Assembly (NCBI GenBank): GCA_947172415.1
Contig: OX359196.1
Location: 3,164,501-3,228,500, forward strand
Direction of reading: 5' to 3'
DNA: 64,000 bases
Source: Chondrosia reniformis
Taxonomy: Eukaryota > Porifera > Demospongiae > Chondrillida > Chondrillidae
Shown: piece after piece, positions 13,586 to 25,898 of the stretch
Position numbering within the stretch: the stretch's first letter is position 1
Layout of the letters: each line of letters begins with the position of its first letter
Position numbers and translations under genes: made by a program
The notes under the pieces: model-generated
What the model was told of the DNA's origin: nothing
Databases searched by the model: none
Seen by the model: the letters and a program-made list of their open reading frames with translations, nothing else

Positions 13586-14692
13586 CGCATGTGTAACATG
13601 TCTACAAATTTCCAATTTTTGTAAATTGCCATATTAGCGCTTTCAGAGGTGTCACATCCCAGGCAGATGTGTCTCTAGCATGTGACCTGCACGTGAAGCG
13701 GAGCACCAGCCACTGAAATGTCACGAGTCATCACTAGTCATTACCATGTTAAATTATCAATTGTGAAAACTTATGAGCAATTTATATAGTATAGTGGAGG
13801 AAGGCCAGTGACAAAGGAAGGCCAATAAAGGCCTACGTGACCGAAACGTTCTATTTTCTTTTGATTATACTTCGTTAATTGCTCATACATTTTCGCCATT
13901 GATAATTACATATATATTAGTAGACATGCAATATGCTTACTGTTTCCACTTACCTCTTACAACAACAAAAAACTCCGATCAAAGAAACTGTATCGCTACC
14001 GAGATGCCTTACTTGACAATAAACTTCGGAAGTCTAATGTTTGTACCAAATATTTGGGTGCATATGCAATGTCATAAGACGTCATTGTATGATGGCTCAG
14101 CTATACTACTAATTTTGGCTCACAATCACGTGACAATACCATTACTCGAAGGAGAAGAGACAAATTGAAAACGAACCGATTATTAGACAGTGGAGAATTG
14201 TATATCTAACCATTTTTTGACATCAATCTCTTCAGTAAGTAACAGCCTAAACATTGTATGTATACTCCTGGAATATTCCCTTGATTAACTGAGATATTAA
14301 GTACTAGAGGCGCCTGATAAAGGTACGAAAATAGGTTTTCAAATATAATTCAAAAACTAAAGGGAATTTAAAAGGAGTATACATACCATCCTTAGATATC
14401 ATTATCCTTCATAGATTGGTGTCACCATTTATTCTATATTCGTATTTTCCACTATCTAATAAAACATTTTTGGGGATTTGGCACCTATCACTTACGGCCG
14501 CTTATGTTCTCCTTTAAGCCTGCAATCGTGACGCTCTTGTAGCCAAAATATTAAGACAGAATAGCGCTTCAATTCTATATAATTTGTTTAGTGATATGAT
14601 GTTTCTAAAGTAAAATAGAATAATTTTAAAAAGAGTGTTAGTTAGCTACTTTTATCAAAAATTTCCGGAAGTGTGGACATGTTCCACTAGCG
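13586..14692 (+). mobile_element. 1.11-kb TIR DNA element, right copy (inverted)
   Basis: This is the reverse complement of 5,009-6,247, ending gtggacatgttccactagcg at 14,692 and starting cgcatgtgtaacatgtctac. It lacks the extra palindrome found in the left copy. It keeps the internal inverted repeat (ggagtatacatac and its complement) and the ggaggaaggcc motif. Flanks read ctag on the left and agta on the right, so a clean TA duplication is not obvious. No transposase is present. Confidence 0.72.
13899..14168 (+). CDS. unrecognised 89-aa ORF inside the right TIR element
   Basis: This is the counterpart of the 86-aa ORF of the left copy. Shared blocks are YAYCFHLPLTT, QRNCIATEMPYLT, VPNIW, SAILLILA and HVTIPLLEGEETN. 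The middle differs through compensating indels. The N-terminus (MIITYILVDM) extends further here. No family is recognised and no partner gene lies nearby. It may be a non-coding stretch that happens to be open. Confidence 0.25.
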   Translation: MIITYILVDMQYAYCFHLPLTTTKNSDQRNCIATEMPYLTINFGSLMFVPNIWVHMQCHKTSLYDGSAILLILAHNHVTIPLLEGEETN

Positions 14693-17600
14693 AGTACATT
14701 CAGCTAGTACATACAACAAGTATATATAACTAGTACATATAAATAGTACATAAAACTAGTACATAAAACTAGTAACTACAACTAGTAAATATAACTAGTA
14801 GATACAAAATTACAAACAACTAGTAAATACAACAAGTACATATAACTATAACATGGAATTATTAAACACAGATTGTTACTAGTACATACAAATAGTACAT
14901 ACAACTAGTACATACAGCTAGTACATACAACTAGTATATTCAACTAGTACATACAACTAGTACAAACAACTAGTACATGCAACTACTAAACACAGTTTGA
15001 TACAAGAACATACAACTAGTACAAAGAGCTAGTAAATACAGATTGTTACTAGTACTTACACCTACTACATACAACTAGTACAAACAACTAGTACATGCAA
15101 CTAGTGAATACAGATTGTTACTAGTACATACAATTAGTACATACAACTAGTACAAACAGCTAGTACATACAACTAGTACATATAACTAGTACATATAACT
15201 AGTACATACAACTAATACATAAAACTAGTACATAGAATTACTACATATATCTAGGTACTAGTACATACAACTAGTACATGCAGCTAGTACATACAACTAG
15301 TACATATAACTAGTACATACAACTACTTACTAGAACATATATACATCTAGTACATTCAACTAGAACCTACATCAAGTACATAAAACTAGTACTTAGAACT
15401 GGAACATACAACTATTACATACAACTAGTACATAGAACTAGGACATACAACTAGTATATACAACTAGTAACTACAACTAGTATATATAACTAGTATTTTC
15501 AAAACGTACACACAACTATTACAAACCAGTAGTAGATATAAGTACATACAACTAGTTCAAACAACTACTACCTACGACTAGTACATTCAATTAGTACATA
15601 AAATTAGTACAATCAACTGGTACATACAACTAGTACATACAACTACTTACTAGTACATACAACTACTTATTAATACATATAATCAATACATACAACTAGT
15701 AGATATAACTAGTACATACAACTAGTACATACAACTAGTTCAAACAACTAGTACATATAACTAATACATGCAACTACTAAATACAGTTTTATACTAGAAT
15801 ATACCACTAGTACAAAGAGCTAATAAATACAGCTTGTTACTAGTACATACACCTACTACATACAACTAGTAAATACAACTAGTACATACAACTAGTACAT
15901 ACAACTAGTGAATACAGATTGTTACTAGTATATACAATTAGAACATAAAACTAGTACATACAGCTAGTACATACAACTAGGACATATAACTAGTACATAC
16001 AACAACTAACTGGAACATATATACAACTAGTAAATACAACTAGTAAATAAAACAAGTACATATAAATAGTACATACAACTGGTACACACAAGTAGAACAT
16101 ACAACAAGTACATAGAACTAGTACATAGAACTAGTACATATATCTTGTTCTAGTACATACAACTAGAACAAACAACTTGTACGTACAACTAGTAACTACA
16201 ACTAGTAACTACAACTAGTAAATATAACTAGTACATACACAAATTTCACACAACTACTACATATATGTAGTACATGTAACTCCATACAACTAGTTCAAAC
16301 AACTAGTACATACAATTAGAACATACAACTAGTACATATAACTAGTACATACGACTACTAAATACAGATTGATACTAGAACATATAACTAGTACATAGAG
16401 TTAGTAAATACATATTGTTTCGGGTACTTAAACCTAGTACATAAAACTAGTACATAAAACTAGTACATATATTTAGTTACTAGTACATACAACTAGTACA
16501 TACAGCTAGAACATACAACTAGTACATATAACTAGTACATACAACTAGTACATACAACTATTACATACAACTAGTACATAGAACTAGTACATAGAAGTAG
16601 TACATATATTTAGTTACTAGTGCATACAACCAGTACATACAACTAGTACATACAACTAGTAACTACAACTATTCACTAGTACATACAACTAGTACATACA
16701 ACTACTTACTAGAACATACAACTATAACATGTAATTAGTACACACAACTAATACATATAACTAGTACATACAACAGTTACACACAACTAGTAAATACAAC
16801 TAGTACATATAACTACATGCAACTAGTACATTCAATTAACCAAAACAGATTGTTACTAGTACATACAACTAGTACATATAACTAGAACATGCAACTACTA
16901 AATACAGATTGATACTAGAACATACAATTAGTACAAAGAGCTAGTAAATACATATTGTTACTAGTTCACACACCTAGTTCATACAACCGGTACATACAAT
17001 TATTACATATAACTAGTACATGCAACTACTTACTTGTACATACAACTAGTACAAACAATTAGTACATCCAACTTTTACATATAACTAGTTCACCCAACAA
17101 TTAGACACAACTAGTACATCCAACTCGTGTATATAATAACATACAACTATTACACACAACTAATAAATACAGTTTGTTACTAGTACATACATTTACTACA
17201 TACAATTACTACATACAACCAGCACATGTAACTAGTACATGCAATTAGTGAATACAACTAGTACATGCAGCTAGTACTTACAACTAGTACATATAACTAG
17301 TACATACAACTACTAACTAGAACCTATAAACAACTAGTACATTCAACAAGGACATATAACTATTACATATACCTAGTACATACAACTAGTATATACAACT
17401 AGTACATAGAACTAGTACATAGAACTAGTACATTTATCTAGTTCCTAGTACATACAACTAGTACATACAACTAGTAACTACAAATAGTAAATACAACTCG
17501 TACATACAGCTAGTACATAAAACTATCACATAGAACTAGTACAAACAACTAATACATACAACTATTTACCAGTACATACAACTAGTATATAGAACTAGTA

Positions 17601-18346
17601 CATATAACTACATACAACTAGTACATACATCTAGTACATATAACTACATACAACTAGTTCATAGGACTAGTACACACAACTAGTTAATACTGATAGTTAC
17701 TAGAACATACACCTAGTAAATGCAACAAGTACAAAAAACTAGTACAAATAACTAATAAATGCAACTACTAATTACAGATTGATATTAGAACATACAACTA
17801 GTACAAAGAGGTAGTAAATACAGAATGTTACTAGTACTTACACCTAGTACATACAGCTAGAACATACAACCAGTACATATAACTAGTACATGCAACTATT
17901 TAATAGTACATACAACTAGTACATACAAATAGTACATACAACGTTTACATATAACTAGTTCATACAACAATTAGACATAATTAGTACATACAACTAGTAT
18001 ATATAACTACATACAGCTAGCACATACAACTAGTACAAACAACTAGTAAACACAGATTGTTACCAGACTATACACCTAGTACATACAACTAATACATGCA
18101 ACTACTTCGTAAATACAGATTGTTACTAGTACATACATTTAGTACATGCGACTAATACATTCAGCTAGTTCATACAACTAGTACATATAACTAGTACATA
18201 CAACTACTAACTAGAACATATATACATCTAGTACATTCAACCAGTACATACAACAAGTACAAATAACTAGTACATAAAACTAGTACATACAACTATTACA
18301 TACAACTAGTCCATAGTACTGGCACATATAACTAGTACTTATATCT
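14693..18346 (+). repeat. satellite segment 5
   Basis: Degenerate 13-mers; no gene seen. The 'ttcataggactag...ttaatactgat' module at about 17,659 returns at 19,611, a spacing of 1,952 bp that spans the SINE-like locus. The 125-bp 'aaaaattacac...cttacgactag' module occurs near 15,470. A segment of about 160 bp just left of the SINE-like repeat (18,186-18,343) is repeated just to its right (from 18,694). Confidence 0.88.
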
Positions 18347-18694
18347 GATTTTTCATAGATTTACCCAGCTCTCCTGTGGTTGATGGTGGCCAGCGACCCA
18401 TTGGTTAAGATGACCCCTCCCACTGGAAATGGGCTGGGTCTTGATTATCAGCTTGTCTGATGAAGTGAATCACCACTAATTAAGAATGTACACTGATTAG
18501 TTGTTGTAGTTAGTTTAAGAGGGAGAACATGGGAGAGGCATTGCTGTGGCAGTTGTAGCTCAGTGGCAGAGCAACTGGTGGTCATAACCAGCTGTCCTGG
18601 GTTCAATCCCAGCAATTGCTTCTTTCGTGTTTTTCCCTCTTTATGATGTTTCATTGATTATTACTTGTGGTTTGATTATCACATCGATTATTCA
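18347..18694 (+). mobile_element. tRNA-derived SINE-like repeat, single unit
   Basis: About 348 bases with clear GC content, homologous to the unit at 21,679-22,170. Order: a 200-base body (catagatttacccagctctc onward, including ggtggccagcgaccca), a tRNA-like head at 18,549-18,619, then a 75-base tail ending ttatcacatcgattattcat. Unusually for a SINE, the tRNA-like pol III promoter lies inside the unit rather than at its 5' end. Because the unit occurs in tandem elsewhere, the cut point may be arbitrary. Any ORF across it is a by-product. Confidence 0.75.
18549..18619 (+). ncRNA. tRNA-like head, copy 1
   Basis: The 71 bases fold as a near-complete tRNA. Acceptor stem gcagttg/caattgc (one G-T pair), D arm gctc..gagc containing an A-box match (tagctcagtgg), T arm ctggg/cccag with a B-box-like ggttcaatccc. 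The anticodon arm is aberrant: ctggt/accag closes a loop ggtcata in which position 33 is not T. Reading CAT as anticodon needs a two-base enlarged loop. The T loop is one base short. It is therefore a tRNA-derived (perhaps tRNA-Met-like) SINE head, not a working tRNA gene. Confidence 0.75.
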
Positions 18695-21678
18695 TATAAC
18701 TAGTACATACAACTACTAACTAGAACATATATACATCTAGTACATTCAGCCAGTACATACAACAAGTACAAATAACTAGTACATAAAACTAGTACATACA
18801 ACTAGCACATTCAACTAGTATATACAACTAGTGATTACAACTAGTATATATAACTAGTAAATACAAAAATTACACACAACTAGTACACACAACCAGTACA
18901 TACAACTAGTACATACAACTACTTACTAGTACATACAACTAGTAAATACAATTAGTACATACAACTAGTACATACAACTAGTACATAGAACTAGTACATA
19001 TATCTAGTTACTAGTAAATACAACTAGTACATACAGCTAGTACACACAACTAGTAGATATAACTAGTACATACAACTACTAACTAGAACATATATACATC
19101 TAGTACATTCATCTAGTACATTCAACTAGAACAAACAAGTACATATAACTAGTACATACAACTAGTACATACAATTATTACATACAACTAGTACATAGAA
19201 CTATAGTACATAGAAGTAGTACATATATCTAGTTACTAGTGCATACAACCAGTACATACAACTAGTACATACAACTAGTAACTACAACTAGTAAATATAA
19301 CTAGTACATACAAAAATTACACACAACTATTACAAACCAGTCGTACATATAACCACATACAACTAGTTCAAACAACTACTGCTTACGACTAGTACATATA
19401 ACTAGTACATACAACTAGTACATACAACTACTCACTAGTACATACAACTAGTACATACAACTACTTACTAGAATATACAACTATTAATATAATTAGTACA
19501 CACAACCAATACATATAACTAGTACATACAACAATTACACACAACTAATACATATAACTAGTACATACAACAATTACACACAACTAGTACATATTACTAC
19601 ATACAATTAGTTCATAGGACTAGTACATACAACTAGTTAATACTGATTGTTACTAAAACATACACCTAGTAAATTCAACAAGTACAAAAAACTAATCCAA
19701 ATAATTAGTACATGCAACTACTTACTAGTACATTCAACTAGTACATACAATTATTACATACAACTAGTATAGATAACTAGTTCATACAACAATTACACAC
19801 TACTAGTACATACAACTAGTACAAATAATTACATTCGACTAGTACATACAATTAGTAAATACAGATTGTTACTATTACATACATCTTGTACATACAACTA
19901 GTTCAAACAACTAGAACAAATAACTAGTACATGCAACTGCTGAATACAGATTGATACTAGAATATACAACTAGTACAAGGAGCTAGTAAATAAATATTGT
20001 TACGAGTACTTACACCTAGAACATACAGCTAGTACATACAATTAGTACATATAACTAGTACATGCAACTACTTAATAGTACATACAACTAGTACATACAA
20101 TTAGTACATACAACTAGGACATATAACTAGTGCATGCACAAATTTCACACAACTAATACAAACATGTAGTAAATATAACTACAGACAACCAGTTCTAATA
20201 ACTAGTACATAAAACTACTACATGCAACTAGTACATACATCTAGTTACGAGAATATACAACTAGTAGATACAACTATTACATACATTTAGTAACTACAAT
20301 TAGTAAATATAACTAGTATATACATACAAACATTATACACAACTTTTACATACGAGTAGTCCATATAACTGCATACAACTAGTTCAAACAACTACTACTT
20401 ACAACTAGTATATACAACTACTACATACAGCTAGTACATAAAATTAGTACATAGAACTAGTACATAAAACTAGCACATGCAACAACTTACTAGGTCATAC
20501 TATTAGTAAATACAATTAGTACTTACAACTAGTAAATATACCTTGTTCATACAACTATTACACACAACTAGTACATACAACTCGTACATATAACTACATA
20601 CACTAGTCCATACAATTAGTAAATACAGATTGTTACTAGTACATTCACCTAGTGCATACAACTCGTACATATAACTACATGCAACTAGTCTATACAATTA
20701 GTAAATACAGATTGTTACAAGTACATACACCTAGTACATACAACTAGTACATAGAACTAGTACTTTCAACTAGTACCTGCAACTACTTAAGAGTATTTAC
20801 AACTAGTGCATACAATTAGGACATACAATTGTACATATAACTAGTACATAGAAGAATTACGCACAACTAGTACATACAACTATTACATTCAACTAGTCCA
20901 TACAACAAGTACATACAACTAGTACATAAAAGTAATACATACAACTAGTTACTACTACATAAAACTAGTACATACAACTAGTACATACAACTAGTAACTA
21001 CAACCAGTAAATAAAATAGTTCATACAACAATTACACACAATTAGTATATACAATTAGTACATACAACCAGTATATACAACAAGTATCTAGTACATAAAA
21101 CTAGTTCTTTCAACTGGTACATACATCTTTTTACGAGTGCATACAACTAGTAGATACAACTAGTAAACACAATTAGTAACTACAACTAGTAAATATAACT
21201 AGTACATACAAACATTACACAAAACTTGTACATATGAGTAGTACATATAACTACATACAACTAGTTCAAACAGCTACTACTTACGACTAGTAGATACAGC
21301 TAGTACATACAGGTGGTACATAAAATTAGTACATAGAACTAGTACATATAATGAGTACATATAACAATTACACACAACTGGTTCATACAACTAGTACATA
21401 TAACTACATACAACTAATACATACAACTACTCAATACAGATTGTTACTAGTACATGCAACTAGTGCATACAACTAGTACACATAACTAGTACATGCAACT
21501 ACTAAATACACATTGTTACTAGTACTTACACCTAGTACATACAACTAGTACATGCAACTAGTAGATATAACTAGTACATGCAATTACTGATTAGCACATA
21601 GAACCTGTAAATACAATTAGTACAAAGAACTAGTACTTATAACTAGTACATGCAGCAATTACACACAACTAGTACATA
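18695..21678 (+). repeat. satellite segment 6
   Basis: Degenerate 13-mers, no gene. The 125-bp 'aaaaattacac...cttacgactag' module appears near 19,278 and 21,170. The open frame near 20,503-20,697 on the minus strand is satellite translation (YMYELY repeats), not a gene. Confidence 0.9.
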
Positions 21679-21686
21679 CTGCTGTG

Positions 21687-21758
21687 GCAGTTGTAGCTCA
21701 GTGGCAGAGCAACTGGTGGTCATAACCAGCTGCCCTGGGTTCGATTCCCAGCTATTGC
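21687..21758 (+). ncRNA. tRNA-like head, copy 2
   Basis: 72 bases with full tRNA geometry. The T arm ctggg-ttcgatt-cccag has a normal seven-base loop and a perfect B box (ggttcgattcc). The A box is tagctcagtgg. The acceptor stem gcagttg/ctattgc has one mismatch. The anticodon arm is identical to copy 1 and aberrant. It is the best-preserved internal pol III promoter of the three copies. Confidence 0.75.
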
Positions 21759-22023
21759 TTCTTTCGTGTTTTTCCCTCTTTATGATGTTTGATTGATTAT
21801 TACTTGTGGTGTGATTATCACATCGATTTTTCATAGATTTACCCAGCTCTCTTGTGGTTGATGGTGGCCAGCGACCCATGGGTTAGATGGTCCCTCGCAC
21901 TGGAAATGGGCTGGGCTTTGATTATCAGCTTCTAGGATGAAGAGAATCACCACTGATTAAGAATGTACACCAATTATTACTTGTAGTTAGCTTAAGAGGG
22001 AGAGCATGGGGGGCATTGCTGTG

Positions 22024-22095
22024 GCAGTTGTAGCTCAGTGGCAGAGCAACTGGTGGTCATAACCAGCTGTCCTTGGTTCGATTCCCCGCAATTGT
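22024..22095 (+). ncRNA. tRNA-like head, copy 3
   Basis: 72 bases, almost identical to copy 2, with an intact A box and B box (ggttcgattcc). The T stem is weakened (cttgg/ccccg). The acceptor stem is gcagttg/caattgt, with the last pair changed. It is the second head of the tandem dimer. Confidence 0.72.
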
Positions 22096-22170
22096 TTCTT
22101 TTGTGTTTTTCCCTCCTTATGATGTTTGATTTATAATTACTTGTGGTTTGATTATCACATCAATTATTCA

Positions 22171-22652
22171 TACAACTAGTACATATAACTACATACAACT
22201 AGAACATACAACTAGTAAATACAGATTGTTACTAGGACGTACAACTAGTACATACATCTAGTACATACAGTTAGTACCATCATCTACAACATATAACTAG
22301 TACATACAACTGCTAACTAGAACATATATACAACTAGGACATACAACTAGTGCATTCAGCAAGTACATATAACTAGTACATAAAACTAGTACATACAACA
22401 AGTACATACAACTGGTACATAAAACTAGTACATACAATTAGTAACTACAACTAGTAAATATTAATAGTACATACAAAAATTACACAAAACTAGTACATAC
22501 CCGTAGTACATATAACTACATACAACTAGTTCAAACAACTACCACTTACGACTAGTATATAAAACTAGTAAATACAGCTATTTCATAAATCTAGTGCATA
22601 GAACTAGTACATAGAACTAGTACATACAGCTATTACATACAACCAGTAACTA
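22171..22652 (+). repeat. satellite segment 7
   Basis: Degenerate 13-mers, including the 125-bp 'aaaaattacac...cttacgactag' module at about 22,440-22,555. No gene was seen. Confidence 0.9.
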
Positions 22653-23273
22653 AGAGAACAATAAAAATTTTCTACAAAAATAGTGAAGATGTAAGGATGG
22701 CACAAAATGCATAGAAACAAGAAAAGGATGTTACACAGTGAAGAAGTAGCTATATATGCATAAATCATGCAACACCTTAGCTTGTAGGATTCATGCATAG
22801 CTAATGCTTCATGCTTCAATGCTAATGCGTTTTCTTCTTCTTCATCTTCTTCTTTATTTTCTTCGCCCGCTGTAACTAAAAAACGAAATAAGTCTTTGGA
22901 CTACTTCTTGATCGAAATTACTCTAATATTTCCGAGCTGTATTCTTTTGTAGAAGCGAGAGCGATAACGCTATTATTGAGTATGACAGTTTTCATGGTTC
23001 AAGAGTCAAGACCTCAATAAATTCGCCATTTTAATGACGTCATAATCAGTTGAAGACCAAAGTGGTTTAAATTACAACGATTTCCTCACTTATGCTCCAT
23101 AAAAAGTACAGAACTAGAGAACAATAAACATTTTCTAAAAAATAGTAAAGATGTAAGGATGGCACAAAAAGCATAGAAAGAAGGAAGGGATGTTACACAG
23201 TTAAGCATTAGCTATGCATGAATACTACAAACAAGGGTGTTGTATGATTCGTGCATATATAGCTAATGCTTCA
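22653..23273. mobile_element. 620-bp insertion bounded by ~158-bp direct repeats
   Basis: The repeats at 22,653-22,811 and 23,116-23,273 are diverged direct copies starting agagaacaataaa and ending gctaatgcttca, 463 bases apart. Each contains an imperfect hairpin of the type tagctatgcatgaat...attcatgcatagcta. The 304-base interior has a polypyrimidine run (about 22,830-22,866) and a palindromic tgacgtca near 23,035, and no ORF. It resembles a TRIM-like element or a partial tandem of a dispersed repeat. The ends lack TG...CA, so an LTR origin is not supported. Confidence 0.55.
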
Positions 23274-25092
23274 CTGTGTTGTTACTAGTATATAAACCTA
23301 GTACATACAACTAGTACATACAACTAGTACATATTACTAGTACATACAGCTACTAAGTAGAACATATATTCAACTGGTACATACAGCTAGTACATACAAC
23401 AAGTACAAATAACAAATACATACAACTAGTTCATAAAACTAGTACATTCAATTAGTACATAGAACTATTATATACAACTAGTACATATATCTAGGTACTA
23501 GTACATACACTTAGTATCTACAACTAGTAAATATAACATGTACATACACAACTTTAACAAAACTAGTACATAAATGTATTATATATAACTACATACAACT
23601 AGTTCAAACAACAAGTACATACAACTAGTAAATACAACTAGTACATACAACTAGTACATAAAACTAGTACATAAAACTAGTACATACAACTAGTACATAC
23701 AACTAGTTCCTAGTACACACAACAAGTAAATACAACTAGTACATATAACAATTACACACAACTAGTACATTCAACTAGTACATATAACTACATAAAACTA
23801 GGATATACAACTAGTACATACAATTAGTAAATAAAGATTGTTATTAGAACATACGCCTAGTAAATACAACGAGTACATGCAACTATATACTTACTAGTAC
23901 CTACAACTAATACATACTCTTAGTCCATACACCTATTACATATAGCTATTAGTTACAACAATTACACAAATAGTACGTACAACTATATAATGCATATAAC
24001 TAGTCCATACAATTGGTACATATAACTAGTACACACAACAATTACACACAACTAGTACATACAACAAGTACATACAAAAAATACACACAATTAATACATA
24101 CAACTAGTCCATATAACTATATGCAACTAGTACATACAACCAGTAAATCCAGATTGTTACTACTACATACAAAAAGTACATACAACTAGAACATATAACT
24201 AGTAGTTACAACAATTACACACAACTTGTACTTACAACGAGTACATATAACTACATACAACTAGTCCATACAACTATTACATACAACTAGTCCATACAAC
24301 TATTACATACAACTAGTGAAAACCGATTTTTAGTATTACATACACCTAGGACATACAACTAGTACATACAACGAGTACATATAACTAGTACCTGCAAATA
24401 CTCACTAGTACATACTGTCAGTATATACAATTAGTGCATACAACTAGTAAATACGGCTAGTAAATAAAGCTAGTACATATAACTAATACATACAACTAAT
24501 AACTAGAACATATATACAACTAGTACATACAACTAGTTTATATAGCACGTTTATATAACTAGTACATACAACTAGTTTATACACCTCGTACACACAACTA
24601 GTACATAGAAGTAGTACATACAACCAGTAGATATATATATCTAGCTACTAGTACATACAACTAGTACATACAACTATTACATTCAACTAGTACATAGGAC
24701 TAGTATATACAACTGGTACATATAACTAGTATATACAGCTAGTATATACAACTAGTACATATAGCAAGTACATACATCAATTTAACACGACTAGTACAAA
24801 AAACTAACACATAGAACTAGTACATACAATTATTACATACAACTAGTACATACAACAATTACACAACTAGTGCATACAACTAGTCAATTTAACTACAAAA
24901 CATTAGTACATACAACTATATTGTACATATGACTAGTACATAAAACAAGTACATATAACTAGTACATACAACTACTAACTAGAACATATATACAACTAGT
25001 ATATAAATACAACTAGTACATACAACAAGTACATATAACTAGTACATACAACTAGTACATTCACCTAGTACATACAACTAGTAAATAGAACT
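23274..25092 (+). repeat. satellite segment 8
   Basis: Degenerate 13-mers. The last part, about 24,570-24,990, is a diverged copy of 29,546-29,960 on the other side of the LINE. Removing the LINE gives a higher-order period of about 594 bp. No gene was seen. Confidence 0.9.
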
Positions 25093-25131
25093 AGTACGTA
25101 CAAAAGCCTTAACAGAGTACCTTGTTACTTT

Positions 25132-25153
25132 TTGCCTTAGTTTACTAAGGCAA
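25132..25153 (-). other. perfect hairpin near the LINE 3' end
   Basis: A 10-bp perfect stem with two-base loop (ttgccttagt, tt, actaaggcaa), about 30 bases from the 3' terminus of the RLE LINE. RLE-type elements recognise structured 3' UTR RNA during target-primed reverse transcription, so this is a candidate recognition hairpin; that role is inferred. Confidence 0.55.
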
Positions 25154-25208
25154 GGAGTATCTGGCTTGGACAACCCTCAGTCAGTTACGTCTTCCCTTCT
25201 TCGGGTTT

Positions 25209-25856
25209 TTAGCCAGAAGCCTCGGCTTTGCCTCCTTCCAGCAGCAGCAGACAGGTGCACGTCGGGCCAAAGTTGACCGTCATAATAGGAGGGAGTACCT
25301 CCATACACCAATCCACCACTGCTTTCCAGAGGTCGACATGCAAGGACTGGTACAGGACTACTTGTCGTCCAGGCCCCAATCCCTCAACAGATAGATGTCG
25401 CCTCAATATCCTCACAGCCGAACAGAGAACAGTTCTCTGCATCGCTCTCATCACTTCTACTGCACTTTTTGACAGCTTAGGAATTCCCCTAAGGTCTTCC
25501 AGGAGCGTGTCCACTGTCCCCAAAGCACCAATTATCATCGGGACTACCTTAATTCGGTAGCCCCTAAATTGTTTCCTCATATCAGTCGCCAGCTTCTGGT
25601 ACTTTTGGAACTTCTCTTGCCATCTTCCATTAATGTTGCTGTCAGTAGGAACTGACATTTCAATAATGTAGATGAACTTACATAGCCGATCCTCAACCAC
25701 TAAGGCTGGCCTTCTTTCTGTCATCTCTTTATCTGTTGGGATGCTAGGATCCCACAAGATTTTGACAGACCTATTCTCATAGACTGGTTTTGCTTCTAGT
25801 TTGTACCAGGGCTCTTCCTGCTTGAATCCATATTCTTTCAACAATCTCCACAACAC
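25209..25856 (-). pseudogene. RLE LINE: restriction-like endonuclease domain
   Basis: The 215-codon frame has RRPALVVEDRLCKFIYIIEM (residues 48-67), then SVPTDSNI, EKFQKYQKLATDMRK and RIKVVPMIIGALGT. This follows the RLE pattern (K/R)PD-x12-14-E...K-x-x-L, but the PD aspartate is A at residue 51, so nicking activity is likely lost; E66 is kept. The conserved VVP-I-GALGT tail is intact. The C-terminal tail runs CTCLLLLEGGKAEASG to the stop. The reported start is a GTG inside a decayed longer frame and is not real. Confidence 0.82.
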
Positions 25857-25898
25857 TATCAGTTTTGCCCGGTCATGTCTCTCTTTGTAGAGAGAAAA

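Larger units (their letters stand above)
5009..14692. mobile_element. 9.7-kb structure bounded by inverted copies of one TIR element
   Basis: The units at 5,009-6,247 and 13,586-14,692 are reverse complements over about 1.1 kb. Both outer ends begin cgctagtggaacatgtcca and both inner ends begin cgcatgtgtaacatgtc. The interior holds satellite and a LINE remnant. This may be a composite transposon-like pair that could mobilise the middle, or two independent insertions in opposite orientation. The interior satellite has the same orientation as the flanks, so inversion between the repeats has not occurred (or occurred an even number of times). I favour independent insertion, but cannot exclude a composite. 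Confidence 0.5.
21679..22170 (+). mobile_element. tRNA-derived SINE-like repeat, tandem dimer
   Basis: Two tRNA-like heads (21,687 and 22,024) lie exactly 337 bases apart. The first head and tail run straight into the body of the second unit (cacatcgatttttcatagattt), so units are joined head to tail without a poly-A tract. The 3' end, cacatcaattattcat, matches the end of the copy at 18,694. The left boundary truncates the first body. Flanks are ordinary satellite. Confidence 0.78.

Noticed and set aside
5009..14692. Polinton/Maverick or other giant virus-like element with long inverted ends
   Set aside because: The inverted ends are themselves complete small TIR elements, and the interior encodes no polymerase, integrase, ATPase or capsid; only satellite and a LINE remnant.
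18448..18654. 68-codon minus-strand ORF
   Set aside because: It is a translation of the antisense strand of the tRNA-like repeat; the same peptide block (LVMTTSCSATELQLPQQ) appears at 21,643-21,879 for the same reason.
18549..22095. Three tRNA genes (Met or opal-reading)
   Set aside because: Acceptor, D and T arms fit, but the anticodon loop lacks T33 and cannot present a clean anticodon, and the copies sit inside a 337-bp dispersed repeat. They are SINE heads.
22653..23273. Solo/TRIM LTR element with confidence
   Set aside because: Direct repeats exist, but no TG...CA ends, primer-binding site, polypurine tract or clear target duplication were found, so I left it unclassified.
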